64,000 nucleotides of DNA, from NCBI RefSeq assembly GCF_005144745.1, contig NZ_SWKK01000008.1, positions 124,001 through 188,000 on the forward strand. The letters are read 5' to 3'. Position numbers and translations under genes: made by a program. Within the stretch, counting starts at the first letter, position 1, and each line of letters opens with the position of its first letter. Below, piece by piece: positions 18,793-27,493 of the stretch. The notes below the pieces were generated by a model. That model searched no databases. It was not told the DNA's origin and saw nothing but the letters and a program-made list of their open reading frames with translations. The stretch is from Flavobacterium sp. ASW18X. Lineage in GTDB: Bacteria; Bacteroidota; Bacteroidia; Flavobacteriales; Flavobacteriaceae.

Positions 18793-20379
18793 TTACGAAG
18801 AACAATTACACAACCTTAATTTTGTTCCAGGTTTTAGGTTGTTGTTGCTGAGTCCGTTCCATTTTCGTAAATTATCAATAGTTATGCCAGGATATTGCTT
18901 AGAAATGGTCCAAAGACTGTCCCCGGATTGTACTACATGTACTTTGGAGGGATCCGATGGCATTTTAACTGGCCTAGAAGGCACATTTTCTTTAGTAACT
19001 ACGGATTTGGTACTGGTACTTGCTATAGGCTTTCTAGGATAAATTGTTAATCGTTGTCCGACCTTTAGATTATTGCTGCGCAAACCATTCCATCTTTTTA
19101 TCTGGCTTACACCTACGCCATAGCGTTCCGCAATTTTACCCAGATAATCTCCACTTCTAACCTTATAACGTACACGGTCTTCCGCTGTTACCAACTGCGG
19201 TAGTGCTTTTTCCTTTTTTGCTAACTCATCTTTAGCCAAGGCGTAAATCGCTGCTTCATTAGAAACAAATATGCCAATGTGTTTTCTAGGTAATCTTAGG
19301 GTATAGGTTTTACCTTCTACTTTAGGTATTATATCTAACTTATAAGACGGATTCAAGGTACGTAATTCGTCCACAGAAATATCTACCACTTTAGAAATGT
19401 GGTCAAAAGAAATAGCATTTTTAACGTGTACCGTATCTGTAACAAAATAGGGACGTTCTGCTTTATTCCCTACAATGCCATGTTCATTTGCATACTCAAA
19501 CAAATACATTGTAGCCAAAAAAGCAGGTACATAGCCTGCTGTTTCTCTAGGCAAATGTGGTCTTAAATTCCAGTAATTTGTATATCCGCCAGAACGTCTT
19601 ATAGCCTTATTTACATTGCCGGGACCAGAGTTGTAGGCTGCGAGAGCCAAATCCCAATCGCCAAAAATATCGTATAACTTACCCAAATACTTACCCGCTG
19701 CTTGGGTAGAAAAAATAGGGTCACTCCGTTCATCTACATAAGAGCTTACATCTAAACCATACATTTTACCTGTACTAAACATAAATTGCCATAGACCAGT
19801 AGCTCCTACTCTAGAACGTGCTTTAGGGTTCAATGCAGACTCAACAATAGCCAGATATTTCATCTCTAAAGGTATATTATGATTGTCCAATTCTTGCTCA
19901 AACAACGGAAAGTAAAACTGACTTGCCGTTATCATTCTATGAATTAAACCTCGCTTTCGCTTTAAAAAAGAATGAATTACCTGTTCTAAGGTTGGGTTGT
20001 ATTCTACGTTAAATGGTGTTTTTGCATTCAGTTTAGCCAACCTAGCTTTTAAGGTGTCTGTGGGTAATTCTACAGAAAAAATAGAGTCATAATTCATGGT
20101 AGTTACTTCTGCATACATTTCATCAAAGTAGGCATGACTTTTTTGCAACTCTACCATCCAAAGACTATCATAAGCATAGGCCTTAGCTAAATCTTCTAAT
20201 TGAGTTTTTTCTTTTACTTCTGGGACCACTTTTACTGCCAGGGGAGTGTCCTTTACTGGTGTAGTTACTGTGCTATTTGCAGGCGCAGTAGTACCTGTAT
20301 TATCTTGTGCAGTAAGCGTATTTGTACATAAAATTGGGCAACAAATTGCCAAGGAAATTGCAAGTCTTCTCATCATCAT
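18793..20379 (-). CDS. MltD-like lytic transglycosylase with LysM domains
   Basis: A 528-residue secreted protein with a signal peptide at the N-terminus (RRLAISLAICCPILC). The SLT domain (about 150-270) contains the catalytic Glu180 in LAIVESALNPKARSRVGATG, then GLWQFM and ALAAYNSGPGNVNKAI. Two clear LysM repeats follow (about 405-448 and 478-524, VRSGDYLGKIAERYGV and VQSGDSLWTISKQYPG). A third, degenerate LysM-like stretch lies near 335-380. It cleaves the peptidoglycan glycan strand to anhydromuramic products. It probably forms an operon with the DUF4837 gene. Confidence 0.93.
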   Translation of the reverse strand: MMMRRLAISLAICCPILCTNTLTAQDNTGTTAPANSTVTTPVKDTPLAVKVVPEVKEKTQLEDLAKAYAYDSLWMVELQKSHAYFDEMYAEVTTMNYDSIFSVELPTDTLKARLAKLNAKTPFNVEYNPTLEQVIHSFLKRKRGLIHRMITASQFYFPLFEQELDNHNIPLEMKYLAIVESALNPKARSRVGATGLWQFMFSTGKMYGLDVSSYVDERSDPIFSTQAAGKYLGKLYDIFGDWDLALAAYNSGPGNVNKAIRRSGGYTNYWNLRPHLPRETAGYVPAFLATMYLFEYANEHGIVGNKAERPYFVTDTVHVKNAISFDHISKVVDISVDELRTLNPSYKLDIIPKVEGKTYTLRLPRKHIGIFVSNEAAIYALAKDELAKKEKALPQLVTAEDRVRYKVRSGDYLGKIAERYGVGVSQIKRWNGLRSNNLKVGQRLTIYPRKPIASTSTKSVVTKENVPSRPVKMPSDPSKVHVVQSGDSLWTISKQYPGITIDNLRKWNGLSNNNLKPGTKLRLCNCSS

Positions 20380-20494
20380 GACACCTCAGTTTGGAATGGG
20401 GCGTGCTAAAATGCGCTTTTTTGTTTAATTATTAAAATGAAAAATCACAAAAAGGCAAATTTTAAGACAACACCCCTATTCTATAACTTACTGA

Positions 20495-21685
20495 TTATGC
20501 CATTATTGCAGCAATTCCAGGTAAAGTTTTTCCTTCTAGGCTTTCTAACATGGCACCACCACCCGTAGATACATAGCTTACTTTATCCTGAAAACCAAAT
20601 TGTTTTACTGCAGCAACAGAATCACCACCACCAACTAAAGAAAAGGCTCCATTTTGTGTGGCTTCATCTACAAACGTACCCACAGCAATGGTTCCTTTTG
20701 CAAAAGATTCTATTTCAAAAACACCTACAGGCCCATTCCAAAGAATAGTTTTAGATTTTAAAATAACCTCTTTAAAAATATCTAATGTTTTTGGTCCAGC
20801 ATCTAAACCTTGCCAACCGTCTGGTATTTCATTAACTGCTACGGTTTGTGTTTTAGCGTTGTTATCAAAGTCATCTGCTGCTAAGACGTCTACTGGTAAA
20901 TGTACTTGCACACCTTTTGCTTCGGCTTGCTTTAGAATATCTAGGGCTAAATCCATCTTATCATCTTCACATATAGAATCTCCTACCTTACCCCCTTTTG
21001 CTTTAACAAAAGTATAGGTCATACCGCCCCCAATTACCAAGTGGTCTACTTTATCTAAAATATTCTCAATGATTGTTATTTTAGAAGACACTTTAGCTCC
21101 GCCTAGAATTGCGGTTACAGGTTTCTCTCCCGTTTGCATTACCTTATCTATGGCCTTAATTTCTTTGGCTAATAAGTAACCAAAACATTTGTTCTCTGGG
21201 AAAAACCGTGCTACTATAGTGGTAGATGCGTGAGCTCTGTGGGCAGTTCCAAAAGCATCATTTACATACACATCTCCAAATTGTGCTAGTTTTTCTGCAA
21301 AACCTTCATCGCCTTGCTCCTCTTCTTCATAAAATCTAAGGTTTTCTAGCAATAAAATCTCTCCACTATCTAAATTGGCGTAAGCTTGCTCCACTTTTTC
21401 ACCAATACTATCTTCTACAAACTTTACTTGTACCCCTATAATTTCAGAAACTTTGTCTGCAATATGCCCCAAGGACATGTCTGGATTTCTTTTTCCTTTT
21501 GGTCTACCCAAATGACTCATTAAAACTGCACTACCACCATCTTCTAATATTTTAAGAATGGTAGGCCTAGCAGCTTCAATACGGCTAGTATCTGTTACGT
21601 TAAAATCACCATCTAAGGGTACATTGAAATCTACACGGACTAATGCTTTCTTATCCTGAAAATTATAGTTGTCTATTGTTTTCAT
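20495..21685 (-). CDS. pgk: Phosphoglycerate kinase
   Basis: A 396-residue protein of normal length. Landmarks are [84 protein letters not shown] and [12 protein letters not shown], with the C-terminal nucleotide-binding glycine loop intact. It makes ATP and 3-phosphoglycerate in glycolysis. It is divergent from holB. A TACTTTTG promoter-like box lies upstream. Confidence 0.98.
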   Translation of the reverse strand: MKTIDNYNFQDKKALVRVDFNVPLDGDFNVTDTSRIEAARPTILKILEDGGSAVLMSHLGRPKGKRNPDMSLGHIADKVSEIIGVQVKFVEDSIGEKVEQAYANLDSGEILLLENLRFYEEEEQGDEGFAEKLAQFGDVYVNDAFGTAHRAHASTTIVARFFPENKCFGYLLAKEIKAIDKVMQTGEKPVTAILGGAKVSSKITIIENILDKVDHLVIGGGMTYTFVKAKGGKVGDSICEDDKMDLALDILKQAEAKGVQVHLPVDVLAADDFDNNAKTQTVAVNEIPDGWQGLDAGPKTLDIFKEVILKSKTILWNGPVGVFEIESFAKGTIAVGTFVDEATQNGAFSLVGGGDSVAAVKQFGFQDKVSYVSTGGGAMLESLEGKTLPGIAAIMA

Positions 21686-21704
21686 CTGTATTTAGTTTAA
21701 GTCT

Positions 21705-21712
21705 CAAAAGTA
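21705..21712 (-). promoter_or_regulatory. -7 element upstream of pgk
   Basis: The minus strand reads TACTTTTG (TAnnTTTG), 19 bases before the pgk ATG, in the divergent pgk/holB spacer. Confidence 0.5.
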
Positions 21713-21804
21713 ATTAATTAGGCTTGGCATGTAAAGACTCATCTACCGAAATTTGTAAACTTTTACAGTAATTTAGTTTTAAATGGCACCTATACCCAAA
21801 TCCT

Positions 21805-21812
21805 TATCTTTG
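21805..21812 (+). promoter_or_regulatory. -7 element upstream of holB
   Basis: TATCTTTG (TAnnTTTG) ends five bases before the holB ATG at 21818, again implying an almost leaderless transcript. Confidence 0.55.
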
Positions 21813-21817
21813 GCAGT

Positions 21818-22969
21818 ATGTTATTTGAGCAAGTATTAGGACAACATCACCTTAAAAAACATTTAACTACCACCATACAAATGGGGCGTGTACCACACGC
21901 ACAATTATTTGTTGGACCAGAAGGTAGCGGCACTTTGGCAATGGCTATAGCCTATGCTCAATACCTACTTTGTGGGAATAAAGGCGATGAAAATGAAGGG
22001 GGTAACGCAGAATGCAATATTAAGTGCGCTAATCTTACCCATCCAGATTTACATTTTGCATTTCCTGTCTCTAACTCTGATAAGGTAAAAAGCCATGCTG
22101 TAAGTGATTACTATTTAGCAGAATGGCGGCAATTTGTAAAAGAACAACCTTACGGTAATTTGTTTGATTGGTACCGAACCATTGGTATTGAGAAAAAACA
22201 AGGTCAAATAGGTGTAGACGAGGCACAGGATATTGTAAAAAAACTCACTTTAAAATCTTACGAAGGTGGCTACAAAGTTTTAATTATGTGGATGGCAGAA
22301 AAGATGAATACTTCTGCTGCTAACAAACTCTTAAAACTAATAGAAGAACCTCCACATAAAACCGTTTTACTTTTAATTGCTGAAGACGAAGAACAACTTA
22401 TTAATACCATACGTTCTAGATGCCAATTGTTGCAATTTGGTCCCCTGCCAGAACCAATAATCGCAGAACGACTTTTGGCAGAAGGTGCTACCCAGGACGA
22501 AGCTAACCGTTACGCCCACGAAGCCAACGGAAATTATAACAAAGCACTAGATTTATTACATAAAGACTCTGAGGATTTAGTTTTTGAAAGATGGTTTGTA
22601 CAATGGGTGCGCACTGCTTTTAAAGCCAAAGGAAATAAATCCGCTATACACGAACTTTTATTGTGGAGTGATGAAGTGTCTAAAACTGGCAGAGAAGTAC
22701 AAAAGAAATTTTTATTGTATTGCCTATCTATAATTAGACAAGCACTTTTAATTAATTATAGTGCTAAAGAACTGGTTTATACCCATATTAATGTAGACGG
22801 ATTTGCGCTTGAAAAATTTGCTCCTTTTGTACATGAGAATAACGTAGAAAACATGACTAAAGAGTTAGAAGACGCCATGCTACACGTGGAACGTAACGGT
22901 AATTCTAAACTTATTTTTACAGACCTTTCTATTAAACTTACCCGTTTATTACATAGTAAAGCTAACTAA
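21818..22969 (+). CDS. holB: DNA polymerase III subunit delta prime
   Basis: A 383-residue AAA+ clamp-loader subunit. The N-terminus MLFEQVLGQHHLKKHLTTTI is followed by PHAQLFVGPEGSGT, a P-loop remnant in which the Lys is lost, as is usual for delta prime. Then come IKCANLTHPDLHF, IGVDEAQDIVKKLTLKSYEG, AANKLLKLIEEPPHKT and the SRC-type motif TIRSRCQLLQF. It is the stator that helps load the beta clamp in replication. The DoxX-like gene follows after 11 bases on the same strand. Confidence 0.93.
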   Translation: MLFEQVLGQHHLKKHLTTTIQMGRVPHAQLFVGPEGSGTLAMAIAYAQYLLCGNKGDENEGGNAECNIKCANLTHPDLHFAFPVSNSDKVKSHAVSDYYLAEWRQFVKEQPYGNLFDWYRTIGIEKKQGQIGVDEAQDIVKKLTLKSYEGGYKVLIMWMAEKMNTSAANKLLKLIEEPPHKTVLLLIAEDEEQLINTIRSRCQLLQFGPLPEPIIAERLLAEGATQDEANRYAHEANGNYNKALDLLHKDSEDLVFERWFVQWVRTAFKAKGNKSAIHELLLWSDEVSKTGREVQKKFLLYCLSIIRQALLINYSAKELVYTHINVDGFALEKFAPFVHENNVENMTKELEDAMLHVERNGNSKLIFTDLSIKLTRLLHSKAN

Positions 22970-22980
22970 AACTAAAACCC

Positions 22981-23379
22981 ATGCATTTACATTTTACAGA
23001 AAACGCTGCCTCCCTATTCCTAAGTGCTATGGTGGTTATTGTATTTTTACAAAGTGGAATAGACAAAATAATTGATTGGAAAGGCAATCTTTCTTGGCTA
23101 CAAGACCATTTTTCTAAAACTATTTTTAAAAACATAGTTCCATTCCTTTTAGGAACCGTCACTGTAGTAGAAATTGCAGCAGGATTAGTATCCATAATTG
23201 GGTTTGTTCACCTCTTAGTTTTTAACCATAAAGATTTTGCTTTTTACGGAGCGGCTATAGCAGGTTTAGCACTTTTAATGCTATTACTAGGACAGCGTAT
23301 TGCAAAAGACTATGATGGTGCAAAAACGCTAGTTATACACCTAATTGCAGTATCTTTTTTATTGTTTTTAACGGCTTAA
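22981..23379 (+). CDS. DoxX-like small membrane protein
   Basis: A 132-residue protein with four hydrophobic segments (about 10-28, 55-78, 85-105 and 112-131), matching small DoxX/DUF-type four-helix membrane proteins of Bacteroidota. The N-terminal part has LQSGIDKIIDWKGNLSWLQ, a DoxX-like 'sG..Ki.d' pattern. Function unknown. It closely follows holB and ends before a strong bidirectional terminator. Confidence 0.75.
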   Translation: MHLHFTENAASLFLSAMVVIVFLQSGIDKIIDWKGNLSWLQDHFSKTIFKNIVPFLLGTVTVVEIAAGLVSIIGFVHLLVFNHKDFAFYGAAIAGLALLMLLLGQRIAKDYDGAKTLVIHLIAVSFLLFLTA

Positions 23380-23502
23380 ACACCTTGTAGAACTCTGGAT
23401 ATATTTAGTGTCGCTAATTAAAATGTAATTGCAATACTTGTCAGAATAAGAACTTGCAAAACGTTTTACGAATAAACGATAGCGCTAATAGAAAACTTAA
23501 TT

Positions 23503-23542
23503 ACAAAGAAAAGGCCTTGGGAAACCAAGGCCTTTTCTTTGT
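23503..23542. terminator. Long bidirectional terminator hairpin
   Basis: An 18-bp perfect stem (ACAAAGAAAAGGCCTTGG and its complement) closed by a GAAA tetraloop. It lies between the convergent DoxX-like and OmpH-like genes. A- and T-rich arm ends fit termination in both directions. Confidence 0.8.
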
Positions 23543-23557
23543 TAGTTTACGGTAAGA

Positions 23558-24064
23558 CTACTTTTTGTAGTTATCGTTTAAAAGTTTAAGAACTTCTTCT
23601 GTTAAGTCATTAGCTTCACTGCCGTACAGAACACTACCGCCTTCACCGCCACCTAAGATGTAAGTATACCCATTGGCTTTACCGTATGCTTCTATTTCTG
23701 CTTTAACTTTTTTTACAACACTATCCATCTTTTCTTGACCCTCTGCCTGTAGTGATTGTTCTTGTTGTTGTAAACTTTGCCCCATCATTTGTCCTCTTTG
23801 CTGTATTAACGCATACTCTTCTTGCGCTTTTTTCTGAGACATAGATTGTGCTTTTGTTTGAAACGCCTGAACTTCTATCTGAAAAGCCTGAGAAATACTA
23901 TCTCTTTGTTTGCCTAATTTTTCTGCTTTGGCTTTGTAACTATCCTCTACATCAATTTTCTCTTGATAGCCGTCCATTAATTTAACGTTATCTACATAAC
24001 CAATTTTACTTTGCTGACAAGCCGCCAACAATACTAAACCTATTAATACACCAAATTTTTTCAT
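23558..24064 (-). CDS. OmpH/Skp family periplasmic chaperone, lipoprotein
   Basis: A 168-residue protein with a lipoprotein signal (LIGLVLLAAC, Cys at about residue 16), then IGYVDNVKLMDGYQEKIDVE. This is followed by a long Gln/Lys/Glu-rich coiled coil (about 40-130) and a C-terminal strand region ILGGGEGGSVLYGSEANDLT, the Skp/OmpH pattern. The family binds unfolded outer-membrane proteins in the periplasm. The lipid anchor is a variation on soluble Skp and occurs in Bacteroidota. The gene stands alone between a terminator and a 208-base gap in which I see no further gene. Confidence 0.88.
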   Translation of the reverse strand: MKKFGVLIGLVLLAACQQSKIGYVDNVKLMDGYQEKIDVEDSYKAKAEKLGKQRDSISQAFQIEVQAFQTKAQSMSQKKAQEEYALIQQRGQMMGQSLQQQEQSLQAEGQEKMDSVVKKVKAEIEAYGKANGYTYILGGGEGGSVLYGSEANDLTEEVLKLLNDNYKK

Positions 24065-24272
24065 TGTTTTATTTTAAGAAGCGCTAAAATATAAAAACGA
24101 TTTAAGCTTTAGGTTTTTGTAAAAAAATAGAAAATAGATATTAATTATAGCAACAACACACCATTATCAATCAAAACTATCAAAATAGAACTGTTTTAAG
24201 GCGATTTAAAGCGATAAATTTAATCTTACAACACATTGATGCGTAGTAAGTGCAAGAACCCCTTAGAGCGAG

Positions 24273-25103
24273 TTATTTGGTCTTTTTAAGGATGTAAATA
24301 TGAGAAGAACACTCCTTAGTACTCAAATAAGAAAGGTTAGACCTAAAACCATACCAAATTCCCTTAAAAAATTTCTTTCTACCCGTCTTATATTTTTCCG
24401 ATAAGATAGATACGTAGAACGCATCAAACCACATAGGTTTTATTTTTTCAATCTTTAATTGAAACGGAGAGAATAAACTTTTTATCCCTTGCTTAGAAAA
24501 ATGCCAAAGGTGTCTAGGCACATCATAAGCTGCCCAAAATTGTTTATAATATTTAGCATCCCAAGATTTGAAATTTGGAACCGCTATTACCAAAGTTCCA
24601 TTTGGCTTTAAAAGCTTTCGTAAATTGTCAATATCATTTTCTAATTCTGGAAGATGTTCTAAAACGTGCCACAGGGTAATTACATCAAAAGAAGCTTGGG
24701 GTAATCTATCTAAGGCAGTAACTAAATCAATTCCTTTTTCTTTTGCTAACGCTCTTGCCTTTGGGTTGGGTTCTATACCAGAAACGTTCCATCCATTTTG
24801 CTTTGCCGTAAAAACAAAATCACCCGTACCTGCACCAACATCTAACAAAGACTTACCTTCTTCTGCAAATGATGAAATTAATTTAAGTTTAGATGCTAGA
24901 TTAATTTTTTTAACGGTTTGGTATATGATGTCCAATAATGATGAATTCGCGTCCGTATGGGAAATATAATCATCACTTTCATAATACGTTTCCAAATTAA
25001 GTGGTACCGGAAAAGTTTGCAGAACTTCTTCCTTATCATCACAACGTAACTGGAACTCCTCTTTACTTACCGAATAATCTTTGACCTTTAAATACGTCCT
25101 CAT
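24273..25103 (-). CDS. Class I SAM-dependent methyltransferase
   Basis: I start at the ATG at 25103 (MRTYLKVKDYSVSKEEFQL, 276 residues). A longer reading would use a TTG at 25121. The Rossmann motif I LLDVGAGTGDFVFTAKQNGW is at about residues 84-103, with SGIEPNPKARALAKEKG (motif post-I) and DVITLWHVLEHLPE (motif IV region). The HxxxH-like spacing and the C-terminal AYDVPRHLWHFSKQG are typical of UbiE/COQ5-like methyltransferases of surface-glycan and lipid pathways. The N-terminal YLKVKDYSVSKEEF resembles a conserved Flavobacteriaceae family. The substrate is unknown. It lies downstream of mnmG, separated by the parS-like palindrome. Confidence 0.88.
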   Translation of the reverse strand: MRTYLKVKDYSVSKEEFQLRCDDKEEVLQTFPVPLNLETYYESDDYISHTDANSSLLDIIYQTVKKINLASKLKLISSFAEEGKSLLDVGAGTGDFVFTAKQNGWNVSGIEPNPKARALAKEKGIDLVTALDRLPQASFDVITLWHVLEHLPELENDIDNLRKLLKPNGTLVIAVPNFKSWDAKYYKQFWAAYDVPRHLWHFSKQGIKSLFSPFQLKIEKIKPMWFDAFYVSILSEKYKTGRKKFFKGIWYGFRSNLSYLSTKECSSHIYILKKTK

Positions 25104-25169
25104 CTCTACTTTGATTTTCAAAGTTAACCGTCTAAAAAAATTAAGATAACATATGCAATAATAAAATGC

Positions 25170-25197
25170 ACCGTACGTTCCACGTGGAACGTACGGT
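25170..25197. promoter_or_regulatory. parS-like 28-bp perfect palindrome next to mnmG
   Basis: A perfect 28-base palindrome whose centre (25177-25190) is GTTCCACGTGGAAC, the core of the ParB/Spo0J binding site parS (TGTTNCACGTGAAACA type). The outer arms add seven more paired bases on each side. It starts two bases after the mnmG stop, so it could also act as a terminator. Confidence 0.75.
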
Positions 25198-25199
25198 AT

Positions 25200-27068
25200 T
25201 TATCTGCCTAAATGAACTAATAACACGCTAATATCTGATGGCGATACACCGCTTATTCTAGAAGCTTGTGAGATAGTCACTGGTTGAATTTCTTTTAGCT
25301 TTTCTCTAGCCTCAAAAGAAATAGAATTGATTTTACTATAATCAAATCCTGCTGGAATCTTAATACCTTCTAAACGCTGTAATTTATCAGCATTGTTCTT
25401 TTCTTTAGCGATGTAACCCGAATATTTAACCTGAATTTCTGCTTGTTCCAAAATATCAGCATCTAAATTATTCTGCGCCACATAATCCTGTACTTCTTTT
25501 AAGCGAAGCATATGATTCATTGTCATTTTAGGCCTAGAGAAGACTTTGAACATTTTGTCTGACTGTTTAACAACAGCTGAGCCAACTTCTTCTAAAATTG
25601 GATTGATTTCCTCCACTTCAAAACTGGTCCTTTTGAAAAATGACACAAAGGCTTTAGACTTTTCCTTTTTATCTTCCATTTTCTTAAGACGTTTTTCTGA
25701 TGCTAAACCAATAGCATAACCCCGTGGAGTTAACCTTAAATCTGCATTATCCTGTCTTAATAATGTTCTATATTCCGCTCTAGAGGTAAACATACGGTAC
25801 GGCTCTTCTGTACCCTTAGTAATTAAATCATCTATTAAAACACCAATATAAGCCTCATCCCTATTTAATATAAATGGCTCTTTTTCTTTGATTTTAAGAT
25901 GCGCATTAATCCCTGCCATTAAACCTTGAGAAGCCGCTTCTTCATATCCTGTTGTACCATTTATTTGTCCCGCAAAAAACAAATTATCCACCAACTTAGT
26001 TTCTAGTGTATGTTTTAACTGAGTTGGAGGAAAATAATCGTATTCTATTGCATAGCCGGGTCTAAAGAACTTTACATTTTCAAATCCAACCACAGAACGC
26101 AAAGCTTTAAACTGGACATCTTCTGGCAATGAAGTAGAAAACCCATTGACATAAACTTCCACCGTATTCCAACCTTCTGGTTCTACAAAAAGTTGATGCC
26201 TATCCTTGTCCGCAAAACGATTAATCTTATCTTCAATTGAAGGACAATACCGTGGACCAAGACTTTTAATTCTACCATTAAACATTGGTGACCTATCAAA
26301 ACCTTCCCTAAGTAAATCATGAACAAGAGTGCTTGTGTAGGTCATATGGCAATCTCTTTGCTTGGCCAACCTGTTCGTATCTAAATAAGAAAACTTTTCT
26401 GGTTCTGCATCCCCCGGTTGTGGTATCATCACTTCATAATTTAATGAACGACCATCCACTCTAGGGGGTGTTCCGGTCTTCATCCTGCCACTCGCAAAAC
26501 CCAAATCTACCAATTGCTCAGTTATACCAAACGCAGCACTTTCCCCTGCACGGCCACCACCAAACTGCTTTTCTCCTATATGTATTAAACCATTAAGAAA
26601 AGTACCATTAGTAAGCACAACAGATTTAGCTGAAATCTTAAGTCCCAAAGAAGTTTGAACTCCAGTCACTTTGCCTGACTCCACAACTAAACCTGATACC
26701 ATTTCTTGATAGAAATCCACATTGGGCGTTTGCTCTAAAAGCAACCTCCAATCCTCAGCAAAACGCATACGGTCATTCTGGGTTCTAGGACTCCACATGG
26801 CAGGACCCTTAGACTTATTTAGCATTTTAAATTGAATAGCAGAACGGTCAGAAACAATACCGCTATACCCGCCAAGCGCATCTATCTCTCTAACGATTTG
26901 ACCCTTTGCAATACCACCCATTGCAGGATTGCAAGACATCTGACCAATATTTTGAAGATTCATTGTGACTAGCAAAGTCTTAGAACCCATATTAGCCGCA
27001 GCCGCGGCAGCTTCCGCGCCAGCATGGCCACCACCAACCACTATTACATCGTATTCTTTTTCAAACAT
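25200..27068 (-). CDS. mnmG: tRNA uridine-5-carboxymethylaminomethyl modification enzyme
   Basis: A 622-residue protein of normal length. The FAD-binding N-terminus is [20 protein letters not shown], followed by [63 protein letters not shown] and [17 protein letters not shown], and a C-terminal helical domain. With MnmE it installs the cmnm5/nm5 group on wobble uridine. The gene follows ybeY by five bases. It is flanked on both sides by parS-like palindromes, and mnmG (gidA) is often near the chromosomal origin in bacteria. Confidence 0.98.
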   Translation of the reverse strand: MFEKEYDVIVVGGGHAGAEAAAAAANMGSKTLLVTMNLQNIGQMSCNPAMGGIAKGQIVREIDALGGYSGIVSDRSAIQFKMLNKSKGPAMWSPRTQNDRMRFAEDWRLLLEQTPNVDFYQEMVSGLVVESGKVTGVQTSLGLKISAKSVVLTNGTFLNGLIHIGEKQFGGGRAGESAAFGITEQLVDLGFASGRMKTGTPPRVDGRSLNYEVMIPQPGDAEPEKFSYLDTNRLAKQRDCHMTYTSTLVHDLLREGFDRSPMFNGRIKSLGPRYCPSIEDKINRFADKDRHQLFVEPEGWNTVEVYVNGFSTSLPEDVQFKALRSVVGFENVKFFRPGYAIEYDYFPPTQLKHTLETKLVDNLFFAGQINGTTGYEEAASQGLMAGINAHLKIKEKEPFILNRDEAYIGVLIDDLITKGTEEPYRMFTSRAEYRTLLRQDNADLRLTPRGYAIGLASEKRLKKMEDKKEKSKAFVSFFKRTSFEVEEINPILEEVGSAVVKQSDKMFKVFSRPKMTMNHMLRLKEVQDYVAQNNLDADILEQAEIQVKYSGYIAKEKNNADKLQRLEGIKIPAGFDYSKINSISFEAREKLKEIQPVTISQASRISGVSPSDISVLLVHLGR

Positions 27069-27073
27069 AATTA

Positions 27074-27493
27074 CTAATGTTCCACGTGGAACAACTCAAT
27101 TGCATTATTCTCCTCTACTCTCATTTCCCTAACCTGGGAATCTGTTTTATCCTTGTAGCCCATAAGGTGCAAAACACCATGTGCCATAACACGCCTCAAC
27201 TCTCTATCAAAAGAAACGCCATACTCCACAGCGTTCTCCTTAACCCTGTCAATACTAATAAAAATATCTGCACCCAAAGTTGTATCCACAGTATAGTCAA
27301 ACGTTATGATATCTGTAAAATAATCGTGATTTAAATACTCCTGATTAACCTTAAGCAAATAGCTATCATCACAAAAAATATAGGTAATATCTCCTAAAAT
27401 CCAATCCTTAGTTGCAATAAGTCTAATTAACCAATCGTTATAATTAGTTGTATCTTCCAGATGAAAATCACATTCAGAAAAAAACTCAATCAT
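27074..27493 (-). CDS. ybeY: Endoribonuclease YbeY (rRNA maturation)
   Basis: A 139-residue protein with the UPF0054 signature [18 protein letters not shown] near residues 107-124. Two metal-binding histidines (HGVLH) are present, but the position of the third His in the classic HGxLHLxGYDH motif reads Lys-Asp. I believe this is common in Bacteroidota (from memory). The preceding [10 protein letters not shown] is also typical. YbeY acts in 16S rRNA 3'-end processing and ribosome quality control. The last codons (…LFHVEH) are encoded by the parS-like palindrome at 27078-27093. The first 8 bases overlap the end of the DUF4175 gene. Confidence 0.94.
   Translation of the reverse strand: MIEFFSECDFHLEDTTNYNDWLIRLIATKDWILGDITYIFCDDSYLLKVNQEYLNHDYFTDIITFDYTVDTTLGADIFISIDRVKENAVEYGVSFDRELRRVMAHGVLHLMGYKDKTDSQVREMRVEENNAIELFHVEH
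27078..27093. promoter_or_regulatory. parS-like palindrome inside the 3' end of ybeY
   Basis: The sequence TGTTCCACGTGGAACA is a perfect 16-base palindrome and matches the ParB/Spo0J parS consensus closely. It overlaps the final codons of ybeY and lies just upstream of mnmG. Confidence 0.82.

Noticed and set aside
24065-24272. Small RNA or gene in the 208-base gap beside the OmpH-like gene
   Set aside because: No convincing hairpin, promoter pair or coding frame could be supported by eye.
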